From Catonia carolina (Eukaryota > Arthropoda > Insecta > Hemiptera > Achilidae): DNA of 64,000 nucleotides. The DNA lies in the NCBI GenBank assembly GCA_035578175.1, contig JAQMRL010000006.1:67419001-67483000 (forward strand), read 5' to 3'. Made by a program: the position numbers and the translations under genes. The notes beneath the pieces were generated by a model, which had not been told where the DNA came from, searched no databases, and saw only the letters and a program-made list of their open reading frames with translations. Each line of letters begins with the position of its first letter. Positions within the stretch are counted from its first letter, which is position 1. Below, piece by piece: positions 23,976-29,489 of this stretch.

Positions 23976-24688
23976 AGCAGTAAAGTATTTCTTTTGCAAC
24001 CAGTTAATAAATACAATAACTTTAAGCAAATATGAGAAAATCTGAGTAATGTCCTTAGAATTAAAACACAAACGACACTCAGTAGTGTGTTTGAAAAAGA
24101 CCAAACTGTGAAGAAACAAAAAATATATCTATACAAAATCAAAACTTGATGAACCGTGAATTAACATCCCGAAACACAAAGTTTTGAAGTTGGAGATGAC
24201 AATGACGATGGTAGAGATAAAAACGACGCCAATTATGAAATGCTAATGATTAGGAGTTGAAGTAGAAAAGATAAAAAAATTTAAATGACTAACAAAATCG
24301 TAGAGGTAAGTCCAATGGTTTAAAGCATTTCAGTCTGTGAGTATTTATATAAAACTGAAATAGTAAAGTAAATACAAACTTTCATTTTTTCCTTCACTTT
24401 CCCTCCAATAAACGACCCAGTATCCGAAACACACTGGTTTATCGTATTTCAATTCATAATCTCGATTTTCTTGAACACCAGTCTCAGCATATTGTTGATC
24501 ACTGTCAATGGTTGTTTCAAATATTGGACTAGGATTTTCATTATCAAATGGATCTTCGTCATACAATGCTACCCAATCTCCATCTTCATAATCAATGTTA
24601 TACCAACTTAGTTCTAATGCATGAATTTCGTTCATCGAGACTAATGGCGACACATCAATTTCAATTGCTGGCTGATCACAAGAAAAAC
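7336..24688 (-). CDS. gene 1: PI-PLC X domain-containing protein (five exons seen)
   Basis: Joined exons 24688-24398, 22844-22669, 20900-20705, 17297-17033 and 7564-7336 give 384 residues plus stop with no interruption; the first exon is not identified. The family consists of single-domain PI-PLC-like proteins, secreted or membrane-associated, whose two histidines act as acid and base on phosphoinositide-type substrates; the substrate here is not known. The first His is in LFIPGTHDSGSYR (exon 2), an Arg-Asp pair in GIRYLDFRIG and the second His in YYIHHDV (exon 3), followed by EIVIIDFHRFPVG. Exon 4 has the KRLIVSYNNE strand and exon 5 the C-terminal lobe. All introns are GT-AG and their phases match those of gene 2. 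Introns are 1.6 to 9.5 kb and full of transposons, intron 4 being the largest. Confidence 0.9.
7676..7902 (-). repeat. RepA copy with open frame, truncated
   Basis: The minus strand carries the RepA conserved reading frame CEMEVELTLRRNIASQIGAL and LCNPSGNLDLKVAYKKLKR, also present at 8820-8970 and 26320-26480. Its upstream boundary at 7902 joins directly to a mariner 3' fragment. It sits about 110 bp upstream of the exon 5 acceptor of gene 1, inside intron 4. Confidence 0.75.
7903..8492 (+). mobile_element. mariner 3'-end fragment, split by SINE1
   Basis: From 7903 the plus strand encodes the very end of the mariner transposase seen at 18144-19060 and 44179-45107 (LKELTEDDFQHRFQQCKIHM) and the untranslated tail GACAATAAGTGATT. 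This is interrupted by SINE1 (8023-8419) and resumes as GATTATGTATAAAATTAAAA and the terminal repeat CAGTCTCGTTATTTTATAGT to 8492. The left boundary fuses with RepA. Confidence 0.85.
8023..8419 (-). mobile_element. SINE1, full-length, inserted into mariner fragment
   Basis: Plus strand starts with (GTT)n-TAGGTCAACAGCCGAAAGG and ends CACCTGTCTGTTATGGGCAG, the reverse of the family consensus. Flanking AATAAGTGATT (8012-8022) and AATAATTGATT (8420-8430) are a target-site duplication with one mismatch. SINE1 is ~400 bp, carries a near-palindrome GTTTTACTAAGTAAAAC and a GGTTTGAACC motif reminiscent of a B box, and ends in an (AAC)n tail. No protein frame is conserved among copies. Confidence 0.88.
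8493..9115 (-). repeat. RepA copy, longest in the window
   Basis: Reading on the minus strand: the end module GGGAAGAGAAAG...TGTGAGTGTTTCACAC near 9105, the conserved frame with LTLRRNIASQIGALDAGV (about 8960-8800, stop-free through CNPSGNSDLIVAY), then CTGCTTAGAGCACTTTCC and a ~260-bp tail to 8493. The tail and its junction with a mariner terminal repeat recur in opposite orientation at 28181-28440. Confidence 0.75.
9188..9967 (-). mobile_element. Tc1/mariner-type element with ~165-bp inverted repeats
   Basis: Left arm 9188-9350 and right arm about 9800-9967 are inverted copies (CAGAGTGATTTTTTAGTCCT against CCGGGTGATTTTTGTAGTCC), with TA on both sides (9186-9187, 9968-9969). In between, the minus strand keeps the N-terminal DNA-binding part of a transposase: MSFTLEQRVFILEQYFATKS, then KRSGRPTFLTDDVK, with frameshifts and stops. 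The catalytic region is gone, so it is a deletion derivative. The HTH type (FT.EQRVF....YF.TKS) is the one usually found with 'QQDGATAHT' transposases like that at 5825. Confidence 0.85.
10035..10235 (-). pseudogene. mariner-like transposase catalytic fragment
   Basis: The minus frame contains PILLHDKPRPHTATLTKDRL and HWETLRQKAG. The usual motif is ILLHDNARPHTA with the second catalytic Asp, here HDKPRPH, so Asn-Ala is already lost. Upstream residues on the same strand (LFKPPTKPKAYP) do not align convincingly. It is a ~60-codon fossil just before a RepB copy. Confidence 0.6.
10283..11377 (+). repeat. RepB copy with a tRNA-derived SINE inside
   Basis: RepB is a ~0.9-kb non-coding repeat seen at 30140, 31456, 38505, 41350, 51492 and 59208. 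Landmarks: AACTATCTCTTGCCAATGCA at the left, the segment ACTACTTCCGGTTGACCGAT at about 11125, and GGCAAGAGAAAATAAAAACT at the right (short inverted ends TTTCTCTTGCC/GGCAAGAGAAA). An inserted SINE3 occupies about 10366-10545. No frame is conserved. Confidence 0.8.
10366..10545 (+). mobile_element. SINE3, tRNA-Gly-like head
   Basis: GTAGCGTAGTGGTTAGCGCA is an A-box region and GGGTTCAATTCCCGGCC a B-box region; the piece between has CTGCCATGCGG, where GCC would be the anticodon of glycine tRNA. The acceptor stem is not closed, so it is a SINE head and not a tRNA gene. The body ...CACCGTAGCCACTAATGACC is shared with 22888-23040. Confidence 0.75.
11378..11828. other. no gene seen
   Basis: AT-rich, short frames only. 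It lies between a RepB copy and a SINE1 copy. Confidence 0.4.
11829..12232 (-). mobile_element. SINE1, full-length
   Basis: Starts TATATTGTTGTTTAGGTCAA on the plus strand and ends CCACCTGCCCGTTTTGGGCA. Flanking direct repeats TTCTTAAAA at 11820-11828 and 12233-12241 are a perfect 9-bp target-site duplication. The copy is intact relative to 43063-43451. Confidence 0.9.
12242..13170. other. no gene seen
   Basis: AT-rich sequence with no long frame. No terminal inverted repeats or family matches recognised by eye. Confidence 0.4.
13492..13545 (+). repeat. short RepA fragment
   Basis: GGATTTGATAGTGGCATA followed by AAAACGGAAAAGACCC matches the end of the RepA reading frame as found at 26430-26470. 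Only about 50 bp are present, within the Jockey relic. Confidence 0.6.
13752..13888. mobile_element. foldback MITE, 137 bp
   Basis: Arms of about 52 bp (AGGGCCCGTCACCGATTGTA to the left, TACAATCGGCGACGGGCCCT to the right) are separated by a ~30-bp loop. The arms differ by single bases. I cannot define a convincing target-site duplication, so the superfamily is open. It interrupts the Jockey relic. Confidence 0.85.
14578..14850. mobile_element. MITE with CAGAYGARCTAATGTCCC ends
   Basis: CAGACGAACTAATGTCCC near 14580 and GGGGACATTAGCTCATCTG near 14850 are inverted copies, and the match continues loosely through GAGTGAGAGGGAG / CTCTCACTCCC. About 270 bp, non-coding. No clear target-site duplication. 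Confidence 0.55.
15127..15901. mobile_element. hAT-type MITE with 8-bp target duplication
   Basis: Ends CAGGGGCGGTTCCAGG and CCTGAAACCGCCCCTG are flanked by GTTGCCCC at 15119-15126 and 15902-15909. Eight-base duplication and CAGGGGCGG ends are typical of hAT elements. A second MITE (15191-15531) sits inside it. No transposase frame remains. Confidence 0.88.
15191..15531. mobile_element. TA-target MITE, 341 bp, copy 1
   Basis: Inverted ends CAGTCCAGCCTCTCTTAGTT / AACTAAGAACGGCTGAACAG flanked by TA. The body with TGACGTCACTGAGCATGCGC is nearly identical to 17397-17738, and a third partial copy lies at 17996-18118. Confidence 0.9.
16030..16834. repeat. T-rich, loosely repetitive tract
   Basis: Between 16290 and 16500 the phrase TTTCTGTATTTT with AAAATTTTAATGTTTTRTAA recurs about four times with varied spacing, and again near 16640. 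No gene. A frame on the minus strand (16814-16521) is a low-complexity by-product. Confidence 0.5.
16843..16897 (+). repeat. SINE1 3'-end fragment
   Basis: ACAGGTTCAAACCAGCCTTT, CGGCAGATGACC and an AACAACAAC tail match the last ~50 bp of SINE1. The rest of the element is absent. Confidence 0.7.
17033..17297 (-). CDS. gene 1 exon 4 (PI-PLC X)
   Basis: Acceptor GTACTTTTCAG and donor GTAAATTA frame a 265-bp exon entering in phase 1 and leaving in phase 2. It encodes GFKTNDDHMDFASYLIDKLG, NIIGWDERLIDIWDSGKRLI and VSYNNEF...YYFWPVIPQVW. The paralogous exon of gene 2 is 45208-45466, with the same order W...--I-..GKR-I-(S/A)YNN and WP.-.Q.W.N. A RepB fragment starts only 40 bp upstream of the acceptor. 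Confidence 0.92.
17337..17396 (+). repeat. RepB left-end fragment
   Basis: GGAAACACTCACACAACTTT and CTCTTGCCAATGTAAAT are the left end of RepB. It is cut off at 17396 by the TA-target MITE. Confidence 0.75.
17397..17738. mobile_element. TA-target MITE, 342 bp, copy 2
   Basis: Near-identical to 15191-15531, with ends AGTCCAGCCTCTTTTAGTTT and AACTAAGAATGGCTGAACTG and TA on both sides (17395-17396, 17739-17740). Confidence 0.9.
17788..17945 (+). repeat. SINE1 5' fragment
   Basis: CCCATAACAGGCAGGTGAAG to CAGAAAAGGTAGAGGTGTAA matches SINE1 positions 1-155. The 3' two thirds are missing. Confidence 0.8.
17996..18118 (+). repeat. TA-target MITE, partial copy 3
   Basis: AATGATGTCACTAAGCATGC and TAACAACAAAATATTTTTAA match the interior of 15191-15531; both ends are lost. 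The palindromic mariner begins 26 bp later. Confidence 0.7.
18144..19060. mobile_element. palindromic 3'-3' mariner derivative, copy P1
   Basis: TA flanks on both sides (18142-18143, 19061-19062). Both ends are the transposase-3' end: left arm 18144-18412 (CAAGGTGTGGCAATTAAATA, minus-strand C-terminus) and right arm about 18797-19060 (plus-strand C-terminus, ending ATTTAATAGCCACACCTCG) are inverted copies. The middle continues on the minus strand from the C-terminus back to the first catalytic Asp region (TCDVTWFLTYD), then stops at the junction TATTATCTT/CTACCTG. The usual 5' end is absent. Junction and a 2-bp deletion in the DNAPAH region are shared with copy P2 at 44179. Confidence 0.92.
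18253..18504 (-). pseudogene. mariner transposase C-terminal part (P1)
   Basis: PAHSALSVKRFLAKYSISVL, PYLPDLAPCDFYLFPKVKS and KDDFQHCFQQWKIRM are the D34D mariner C-terminus with the third Asp (PCDF). Upstream, DKSXVLHQDCA is in another frame because two bases are missing between LHQD and APAH; the part upstream of 18510 is also damaged. The enzyme is not functional. Confidence 0.9.
19418..19940 (+). pseudogene. PIF/Harbinger transposase N-terminal relic
   Basis: From Met 19481 the frame reads MSSSSSSDDELFLLENIYTK, RKLYGEYYHLLPPLKNDRDR and FFKYVRMTLENFNFILIKVE: an acidic serine start followed by the 'GEYH.LLPEL+.D..+FF.YFRMS...F' region of PIF/Harbinger nucleases. The frame is lost soon after; LEERLVITLRY appears downstream in another phase, equivalent to '(S)PEERL.(I/V)TLRFLATG'. 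This later part is present twice in a 124-bp tandem duplication. The DDE catalytic region is absent. Confidence 0.75.
19698..19940. repeat. 124-bp tandem duplication
   Basis: ACTTCGTTTATAAAAACAAC...GTATTCAATATT (from ~19705) is repeated from ~19829 with a handful of substitutions. It lies within the Harbinger relic. Confidence 0.88.
19972..20304 (-). mobile_element. SINE2, tRNA-derived, full-length
   Basis: Flanked by a perfect 12-bp duplication AGTAATAATCTT (19960-19971, 20305-20316). Read on the minus strand it starts with CCACCGTGTTGGTCTAGAGG (A-box region) and TTCCTGGTTTAAATCC (B-box region), followed by a body containing GGTTCAATTAACCATAC, and ends in a poly-A run (T run at 19973-19981). 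It interrupts the Harbinger relic. Confidence 0.92.
20317..20690. other. no gene seen
   Basis: The 20450-20640 part is less AT-rich and could be the remote end of the Harbinger element (it ends TTTGTGTGCTCACCC), but I find no clear inverted partner. Confidence 0.35.
20705..20900 (-). CDS. gene 1 exon 3 (PI-PLC X, second catalytic His)
   Basis: Acceptor TTATTCCAG, donor GTAATATT; phase 0 in, phase 1 out, 196 bp. It encodes AEDIRTQLILGIRYLDFRIG, LNNGKYYIHHDVIKIREF and EEIVIIDFHRFPVG. The Arg and Asp of RYLDFR and the His of IHHDV are the positions expected for PI-PLC active sites. Gene 2's equivalent (46937-47141) has a longer loop before its His. Confidence 0.93.
20905..21610. other. intron 2 of gene 1, with a retroposon-like 3' tail
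   Basis: No frame is recognisable. The last part, GTGGAATAAAAGTAAATA followed by (TTA)n at 21583-21609, looks like the 3' end of a LINE with a short tandem tail, but no coding remnant is visible upstream. Confidence 0.4.
21870..21962 (-). repeat. RepB right-end fragment, inverted
   Basis: CTTTCTCTTGCCTATATGAA and GGAAGGAAAGTATTGTTTTC are the reverse complement of the RepB right end (compare 39085-39138). Confidence 0.7.
22159..22245 (+). pseudogene. MADF-domain N-terminus fragment
   Basis: From the ATG the frame reads MSVQEKLIDFVRTEILYDTN and HPDYMKNCSVVNLM before a stop. 'LI.FVR....LYD..HPDY' is the opening of a MADF (Adf1-type) DNA-binding domain, a fold also encoded by the second gene of many PIF/Harbinger transposons. 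Only the first helix region remains. Whether it comes from a transposon or a host gene cannot be told. Confidence 0.55.
22669..22844 (-). CDS. gene 1 exon 2 (PI-PLC X, first catalytic His)
   Basis: Acceptor TGATTTTTCAG, donor GTACGTAA; 176 bp, phase 1 in, phase 0 out. It encodes VVSSCRWTHPTWMQNLREKI and PLYDLFIPGTHDSGSYRVHD. GTHDS is the hallmark containing the first active-site histidine. The Cys of SSC is conserved in gene 2 (YSC). Confidence 0.93.
22888..23040 (+). mobile_element. SINE3 copy
   Basis: CCGTGGCCCAGCGGTTAGCG (A box) and TTCGATTCCCAGCC (B box) followed by the SINE3 body CCAATGTAGTCACTAATAAC. Related to 10366-10545; no clean target duplication. Confidence 0.7.
23195..23590 (-). 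pseudogene. hAT transposase C-terminal relic
   Basis: On the minus strand: GAWDLKIAFSSKMDPFSVNI, SLPEGLQKQSLKIKNDSATK, then LPFPSTYLCEKE and AIKAKYRCKVDVANDLHYLL / SKNQPRIGNLVKKCK after a stop. This follows the C-terminal dimerisation region of hAT-like proteins of the ZBED5/FAM200 type ('...P.STYLCE.TFS...K.+.R..L...+L...LS...P+I..L...'). The catalytic part is absent. Confidence 0.7.
23596..23935 (-). mobile_element. SINE1 copy, 3'-truncated
   Basis: Starts at TATAGGCTTTATTAAGTAAA (missing the terminal ~45 bp and the AAC tail) and ends at CTCCACCTACCTATTACGG. It is followed by a (TA)n microsatellite at 23940-23973. Confidence 0.85.
23940..23973. repeat. (TA)n microsatellite
   Basis: About 16 TA repeats directly after the SINE1 5' end. 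Confidence 0.95.
24398..24688 (-). CDS. gene 1 first recognised coding exon (exon 1 here)
   Basis: Acceptor TTTTTTATAG, donor GTGAAGGA; 291 bp, phase 1 in and out. It encodes GFSCDQPAIEIDVSPLVSMN, WYNIDYEDGDWVALYDEDPF and KPVCFGYWVVYWRE, an N-terminal beta-sandwich-like segment preceding the X domain. Gene 2 (52892-53188) shares -LALYWEA-like spacing, GD.V.L(Y/F)....PFDN and C.GYW..Y(W/F)R. The acceptor in phase 1 shows that at least one upstream exon, expected to hold a signal peptide, exists but was not found. Confidence 0.9.
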
Positions 24689-24784
24689 CTATAAAAAATT
24701 GAATTTTTGTTTATGTAATACTGAATTAAAAAGTAACAATAAAATTATACGTCCTACCGTTCAGTGTCAAACTATGAAACATAC

Positions 24785-25577
24785 TGTGACAGATCGAAGG
24801 AAAGGATCGTTCGCGAAGGTTCCAGAATTTCATTCATGAAATAGTATAGAGTGTGAAATATTAGTAACAACAAGAGAGAATAATAAAGACAAAAATAACA
24901 ACACACAATAGCAGTTGGACAATAATAACCATAAAGGTATGTTTATTCATAAAAGTTGTAATAACTATCGTAAAAGGTCGGGTATCGTGTACAGCTATTA
25001 TGAGGGGGCCGGTTGTTTACGTTTTCTATTTACAAAAGACCTATTGTTGACCTGTTTACAACGAATTTTTCTAGCACTCATTAATAACGAGTTATTTTTT
25101 GTACTTTATTTTTGCATGTTCTATCCTCTTCTCGAACTACTTTGTGAATGGTCTATAAAGAGACTCCGAGCGCGGTCAGTCAGTCAGTATTTCATTTGAT
25201 CTTTGACGAGCGGTTACGGTGCGTATACAGGTTACGTATCCGAGCAACAATTGTTATACCGTCTCTTTGTGAGTGTATTGTAAAGTTAATGTGCAGTTTT
25301 TGTGAATTCAGTTTCTGGGTTTTGTATAAATGTTTGTGTATTATAAAGGTGATTGTAAGTAGAGCTAAGTGAGTTATTACGTTATTTATTGTTTATTATT
25401 AATTGTATTTATTTTAAGTAGATTAACAAATTATTTATTGTAATAAGTCATTTTAATTAGTTTATTATTTTGTAATCTTTTAGTGTAATAAATATTTGAA
25501 ATTGTAAACCTTAGTGTAATAATTATTTAATTAGGCCTACCTAGATCCCGAAACGGACTTTAGCAATAAGTGTCACA
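24785..25577 (+). mobile_element. solo LTR, 793 bp
   Basis: Begins TGTGACAGATCG and ends AATAAGTGTCACA (short inverted ends TGTGACA/TGTCACA), flanked by the 4-bp duplication ATAC (24781-24784, 25578-25581). Inside are a TATA-like TCTATAAAG at 25152, a CGGTCAGTCAGTCAG start-region motif and an AATAAA at 25486. No internal domain or second LTR is nearby, so it is a solo LTR, probably Gypsy-type by target size. It lies upstream of exon 1 of gene 1. Confidence 0.85.
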
Positions 25578-26160
25578 ATACATATGACAACTGTAGTCCC
25601 AGAAATTTTCAGCCTTTGTAATTTTTTCTATAAAGTGTATTTCAAAATTTAGAACTTGTTTTTAGACAGCGATGGCTATTTAGGTGAAGAGGGTCTTCAT
25701 CTATTTTCAGAACAGTATCGAGATTTATTTCTCACACAAGATAAGTATAAAATTTCGGGTCTTTTCTGTATTCTGTATGCCACTATCAAATCTGAATTTC
25801 CTAAAGGGTCGCACACTTGTTCATTTCTCCCACTCCCTGCCTTACTGAATACTCATCTGAGACAAACACATTCACGCACGCGTACACATGTCCTTCCCAG
25901 TTCCAGTATATAGTACTGTGTTACACGTTCTGTTGTTTTATTTCTTATTTTAATTGTTTTATTTTGCAATATTATTTATTTATTTTAACTTAATTTAATA
26001 TTTTTAAATTATTTTTTAAAATTATTATTTTTTAAATATTTTTTCTTATTTTAATTTATTTATTTAGTTTATTTTAACAATATTATTAAGTTGTATTTTT
26101 TAACTGAATTTTTTGCTATTACTAAGCTACATTATACTATTTCATTATATTTTTTAATTA
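25578..26160. other. no gene; short RepA fragment and TTTA-rich tract
   Basis: A RepA fragment (minus orientation) lies at 25757-25825 (GCCACTATCAAATCTGAATT). The rest, especially 25930-26150, is T/A simple-like sequence. Confidence 0.5.
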
Positions 26161-26530
26161 TTTACATTGGGAAGAGAAAGTTATGTGAGTGTTTCACGCA
26201 TACCTTTTTTAGTTGTCACATCTTCTGGGATTATGTAATAACCCCTTTCCTGGAGGAACCTGCAGCATCTTCCTCTGTCCGAATATAATTAAGTAACTAC
26301 AAGCTTCATCCCAGACTGTGCAGTAACTTACTGTGAAATGGAAGTTGAGTTGACACTACGCAGGAATATTGCTAGTCAGATTGGCGCGCTAGACGCAGGA
26401 GTGGCAGAATTGTGTAATCCTTCAGGGAATTCAGATTTGATAGTGGCATACCGAAAACGGAAAAGACCCATAATTTCTGTTATAATTATTGTTTGTTTTA
26501 CATTAAATGATCAAGGGTCATGTAAAAAAG
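26160..26530 (+). repeat. RepA copy, left part, with open frame
   Basis: Begins with the end module GAAGAGAAAGTTATGTGAGT / GTTTCACGC, then TAATTAAGTAACTACAA. The frame TSFIPDCAVTYCEMEVELTL, RRNIASQIGALDAGVAELCN and PSGNSDLIVAYRKRKRP is stop-free. It is interrupted near 26530 by the Tigger-like element and continues at 28181. Confidence 0.75.
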
Positions 26531-26532
26531 TA

Positions 26533-28173
26533 CCGAATTTCCGGACGGTAAGACACACTTTTTTACATAGGAAAATGACCTGAAAATTACCATGCATCTT
26601 ATGGTTTGAACGCTACCTATATTTCAGGGTAGATGCTTTCCATAATAATATTTAATACTACCCTACTCTACTTAAACACGTTCAATAACTAGGGATTTCA
26701 AAACAAAACATACAATGATATAGGATGTACCGTAGTTTTTAAAATCGTCTTGAAGATTCTAAGCATACACAGTAGTTTCTGTATCGATATTACGTATGGT
26801 AGTTATCATAGCATTTTAAAATGTGAAGCATCTTTCATACTCATTCGCTTTTAAATTAAAAGTGGTTCAATATGCGAAAGATAATGGCATTCGGGCAGTA
26901 GAAAGGAATTTTTTACCTCCTCCAACAGAAAAAATGATTCGGGAATGGCGGAAACAAGAAGATTTATTACTCAAGGCAAATAATAAGAAAGATACCAGTA
27001 AATTTCGAACTTTTGCTGTCAAATGGTCTCAACTTGAAGCACAAATAAAAAATTGGATTATCAATCACGAACAAAATCGCGTTTCAGTGTCGACAAAAAT
27101 GATTGCTTTCGAAGCTAGAAAGCAGGCGGCTTTACTAGGCTTAGGAGATTTCTCTGGAGTTTTTCTTGGTGTTTCATATTCATGAAATGAGAAGGTTTTA
27201 GCATGCGTACTCGCACAACAACCGCAAAAATGATGCCACCTAAATATGAAACGAAAATTGAGAATTCCAGAAGTTTATCATTTATTCAAGAAATAAAAAT
27301 GGCTATGAACTTGGTCAAATAGCAAAATGGATGAGATACTTCTAGTGTTTGATGCTCCATCAAATAGAACAGTTGATGTGAAAGGTACTAAAACAGTTCC
27401 AATTAAAACCACAGGTCATGAAAAGACACATTATACTTATGTTTCGGCATGCTATACAGATTGTACAAAATTTCCTTCTATGTTAATTTTTAAAAGAAAA
27501 ACGTTACCAAAAGAAACAATACCACCAGGAATTTTTGTCCATGTACACTGCAAAGGTTAGATGGATGAAGACGGGATGAAGTTGTGGTTAGAAAAAATTT
27601 GGTCAAGACGTCCAGGTCGTCTTTTGAAAAAGCCAGCTCTACTAGATTTTGATCAATTCCGGTCACACACCGCATAGAGGATGGAAAGGACTGACGAAGA
27701 TTTCACGCCGACTGAACATATGAGATGACCAACAATTTCAGAAGTATGTGAGTGGGTGAAAATCTTGGGAAGCTGACATAATTAAGACTGTTGCCAAAGC
27801 TTTTAAAAAATTCAGAATAAGTAATAGACATGATGGGACTGAAGATGACTTCCTATTTGAGGGAAATGGAGGTGATAGCTCAGAAAGTTCGGACATGGAC
27901 TTGACAGAAGCAGAAGATGAATAGTAATAATATTTTACCATGTAAAATACTACTAATTTACGTACTTGCAGTTTCTATATCCATGTTTTTTTTTGTAAAT
28001 TTATGACTATAAAATAATTATGTTTGTATATTGTATCTTCTGTACTTGCTGTTTTTCAAATAAAGAAATCACATTTACCTGTATTAAAAAACTAATTAAA
28101 ATCAGTCAAAATAATTTTTAGATAATTTATGCCTAGAAAAACAAGGGTGCGTCTTATCGTCCGAAAAATACGG
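26533..28173 (+). mobile_element. pogo/Tigger-like DNA transposon, decayed
   Basis: TA-flanked inverted ends: left CCGAATTTCCGGACGGTAAG, right CTTATCGTCCGAAAAATACGG. Between them lies a broken transposase (26823-27690 and acidic tail to 27925). It splits a RepA copy whose two halves join correctly when the element is removed (compare 8750-8800). Confidence 0.85.
26823..27925 (+). pseudogene. pogo/Tigger transposase, broken
   Basis: N-terminus: SYSFAFKLKVVQYAKDNGIR, AVERNF and IREWRKQEDLL form the CENP-B-like helix-turn-helix; RVSVSTKMIAFEARKQAALL and FSGVFLGVS the second DNA-binding half. A frameshift follows near 27170. The catalytic part resumes with MDEILLVFDAPSNRTVDVKG, TTGHEKTHYTYVSACY, FKRKTLPKE and LLKKPALLDFDQFRSHTA, carrying first and second catalytic Asp regions. 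The stretch between 'FRSH' and the end, with the last Asp, is deleted; TISEVCEWVK and a DEDDFLFEGN-like acidic tail remain. Several stops. Not functional. Confidence 0.85.
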
Positions 28174-28180
28174 TACATAA

Positions 28181-28436
28181 AATTATCTGCTTAGAGCACT
28201 TTCCATTGTTTTAAATAGCCCTTGTATTGGCATTAATATACGTAATAAATGCCCAAGTGAAGAGTTGTTAAACGGGTGTTCACTACTACTTTTCAAGTGT
28301 GAGCGGTTTGCCATGTCAATGGAGAGGTCAGCAGCAAAAATGCACACCTAGCTATCCTCAGTTGTTCTTGAACAGTGAAGAGATTGCGGCGGGTTGATCA
28401 CCCTACTGCACGAGTATTTTCTATGTACTACATGTC
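28181..28436 (+). repeat. RepA copy, right part
   Basis: CTGCTTAGAGCACTTTCCAT through AACAGTGAAGAGATTGCGGC to CTATGTACTACATGTC is the inverted match of 8493-8760. It joins the palindromic mariner P3 with no TA at the boundary, the same junction as at 8492/8493. Confidence 0.8.
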
Positions 28437-29376
28437 CGATGTGTGACTGTAAAATAACGAGACTGGCGTTGCAAAATATTTTATTTTTATGTTATACATA
28501 ATCACTTATTGTCACCTTCAATATACTCCTTCTCTATCCTTACAATGCTCCATGTGAATTTTCCACTGTTGGAAACAGTGCTGGAAGTCATCTTCTGTCA
28601 GCTCCTTCAGGACACGTGCCGCTTCCTCTTTTACAGCTTCCACAGACTCAAATCTTGTCCCTTTTAATGCAGATTTCACCTTAGGAAACAGATAGAAGTC
28701 ATATGGTACAAGATCTGGTGAGTAAGGTAGATGTTCTAACACTGAGATGCTGTTCTTGGCTAGGAACCTCTTGATAGATAACGCAGAATGAGCTGACGCA
28801 TTGTCTTGGTGGAGAACCCATGATTTGTCCTTCCACATTTCAGGGCATTTTTTCCTTACACTTTGACGTAGTTTAGAAAGTACTTCAAGGTAGTAATATT
28901 GATTAATTGTTTGACATTCAGGAACCCAGTGAAGGTACACAATCTCATGGATATCAAGAAAACAATCATCATTGCTTTAAATTTTGACTTGCTCATTTGA
29001 GCTCTTTTGGCTCCTGGGGAAGTTTGGCTTTTTTAGTGCATGGAATAGTACTTCATTTGCAGATCATAAGTAAAAAACCACGTTTCATCACATGTTATTA
29101 TCGTTTCCAAAAAATTTGTGTCAATCAATTTAAATCGCGTATAAAGTGTCAGTACAAACATTTTTGCAAGCTTCATTTCAAACATTTTTGAGCGGCACCT
29201 GTCCTGAAGAAGCTAACAGAAGATGACTTCCAGCACTGTTTCCAACAATGGAAAATTCACATGGAGCATTGTAGGGATAGAGAAGGAGTCTATATTGAAG
29301 ATGACAATAAGTGATTATGTATAATGTATAAACAATTTTTTTTATGTCAGTCTTGTTATTTAATAGCCACACCTCG
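28437..29376. mobile_element. palindromic 3'-3' mariner derivative, copy P3
   Basis: Left arm about 28437-28622 and right arm 29191-29376 are inverted copies of the transposase-3' end. The minus-strand middle carries an open stretch of 140 codons (28940-28518) and then reads further upstream than P1/P2, to GCTTCATTTCAAACATTTTT. There it joins the second arm at TTTTGAGC/GGCACCTGTCC, a junction shared with P4 (53968). The right end has TA (29377-29378); the left end abuts RepA. Confidence 0.9.
28518..28940 (-). pseudogene. mariner transposase C-terminal 140 codons (P3)
   Basis: VPECQTINQYYYLEVLSKLR, KSWVLHQDNASAHSALSIKR and YSPDLVPYDFYLFPKVKSAL: second and third Asp are separated by 34 residues (D34D mariner). 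This copy keeps the frame where P1 and P2 have a 2-bp deletion. It continues past 28518 to IEGDNK-stop in homologues; here EGVY is followed by a stop. The N-terminal DNA-binding domain is missing. Confidence 0.9.
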
Positions 29377-29378
29377 TA

Positions 29379-29475
29379 ACTGGCTGACCATGTGATAATA
29401 AGCAGAACAATTTCTTGTATCCCTGGAACTAGCAGATTGAGTGCAAATAATTTAACACTCCACCTACCTGTTATG
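29379..29475 (-). repeat. SINE1 5' fragment
   Basis: CTGGCTGACCATGTGATAAT to CACCTACCTGTTATGGGCA, inverted, adjacent to the P3 right end. Confidence 0.75.
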
Positions 29476-29489
29476 GGCATTTTAGGAAA

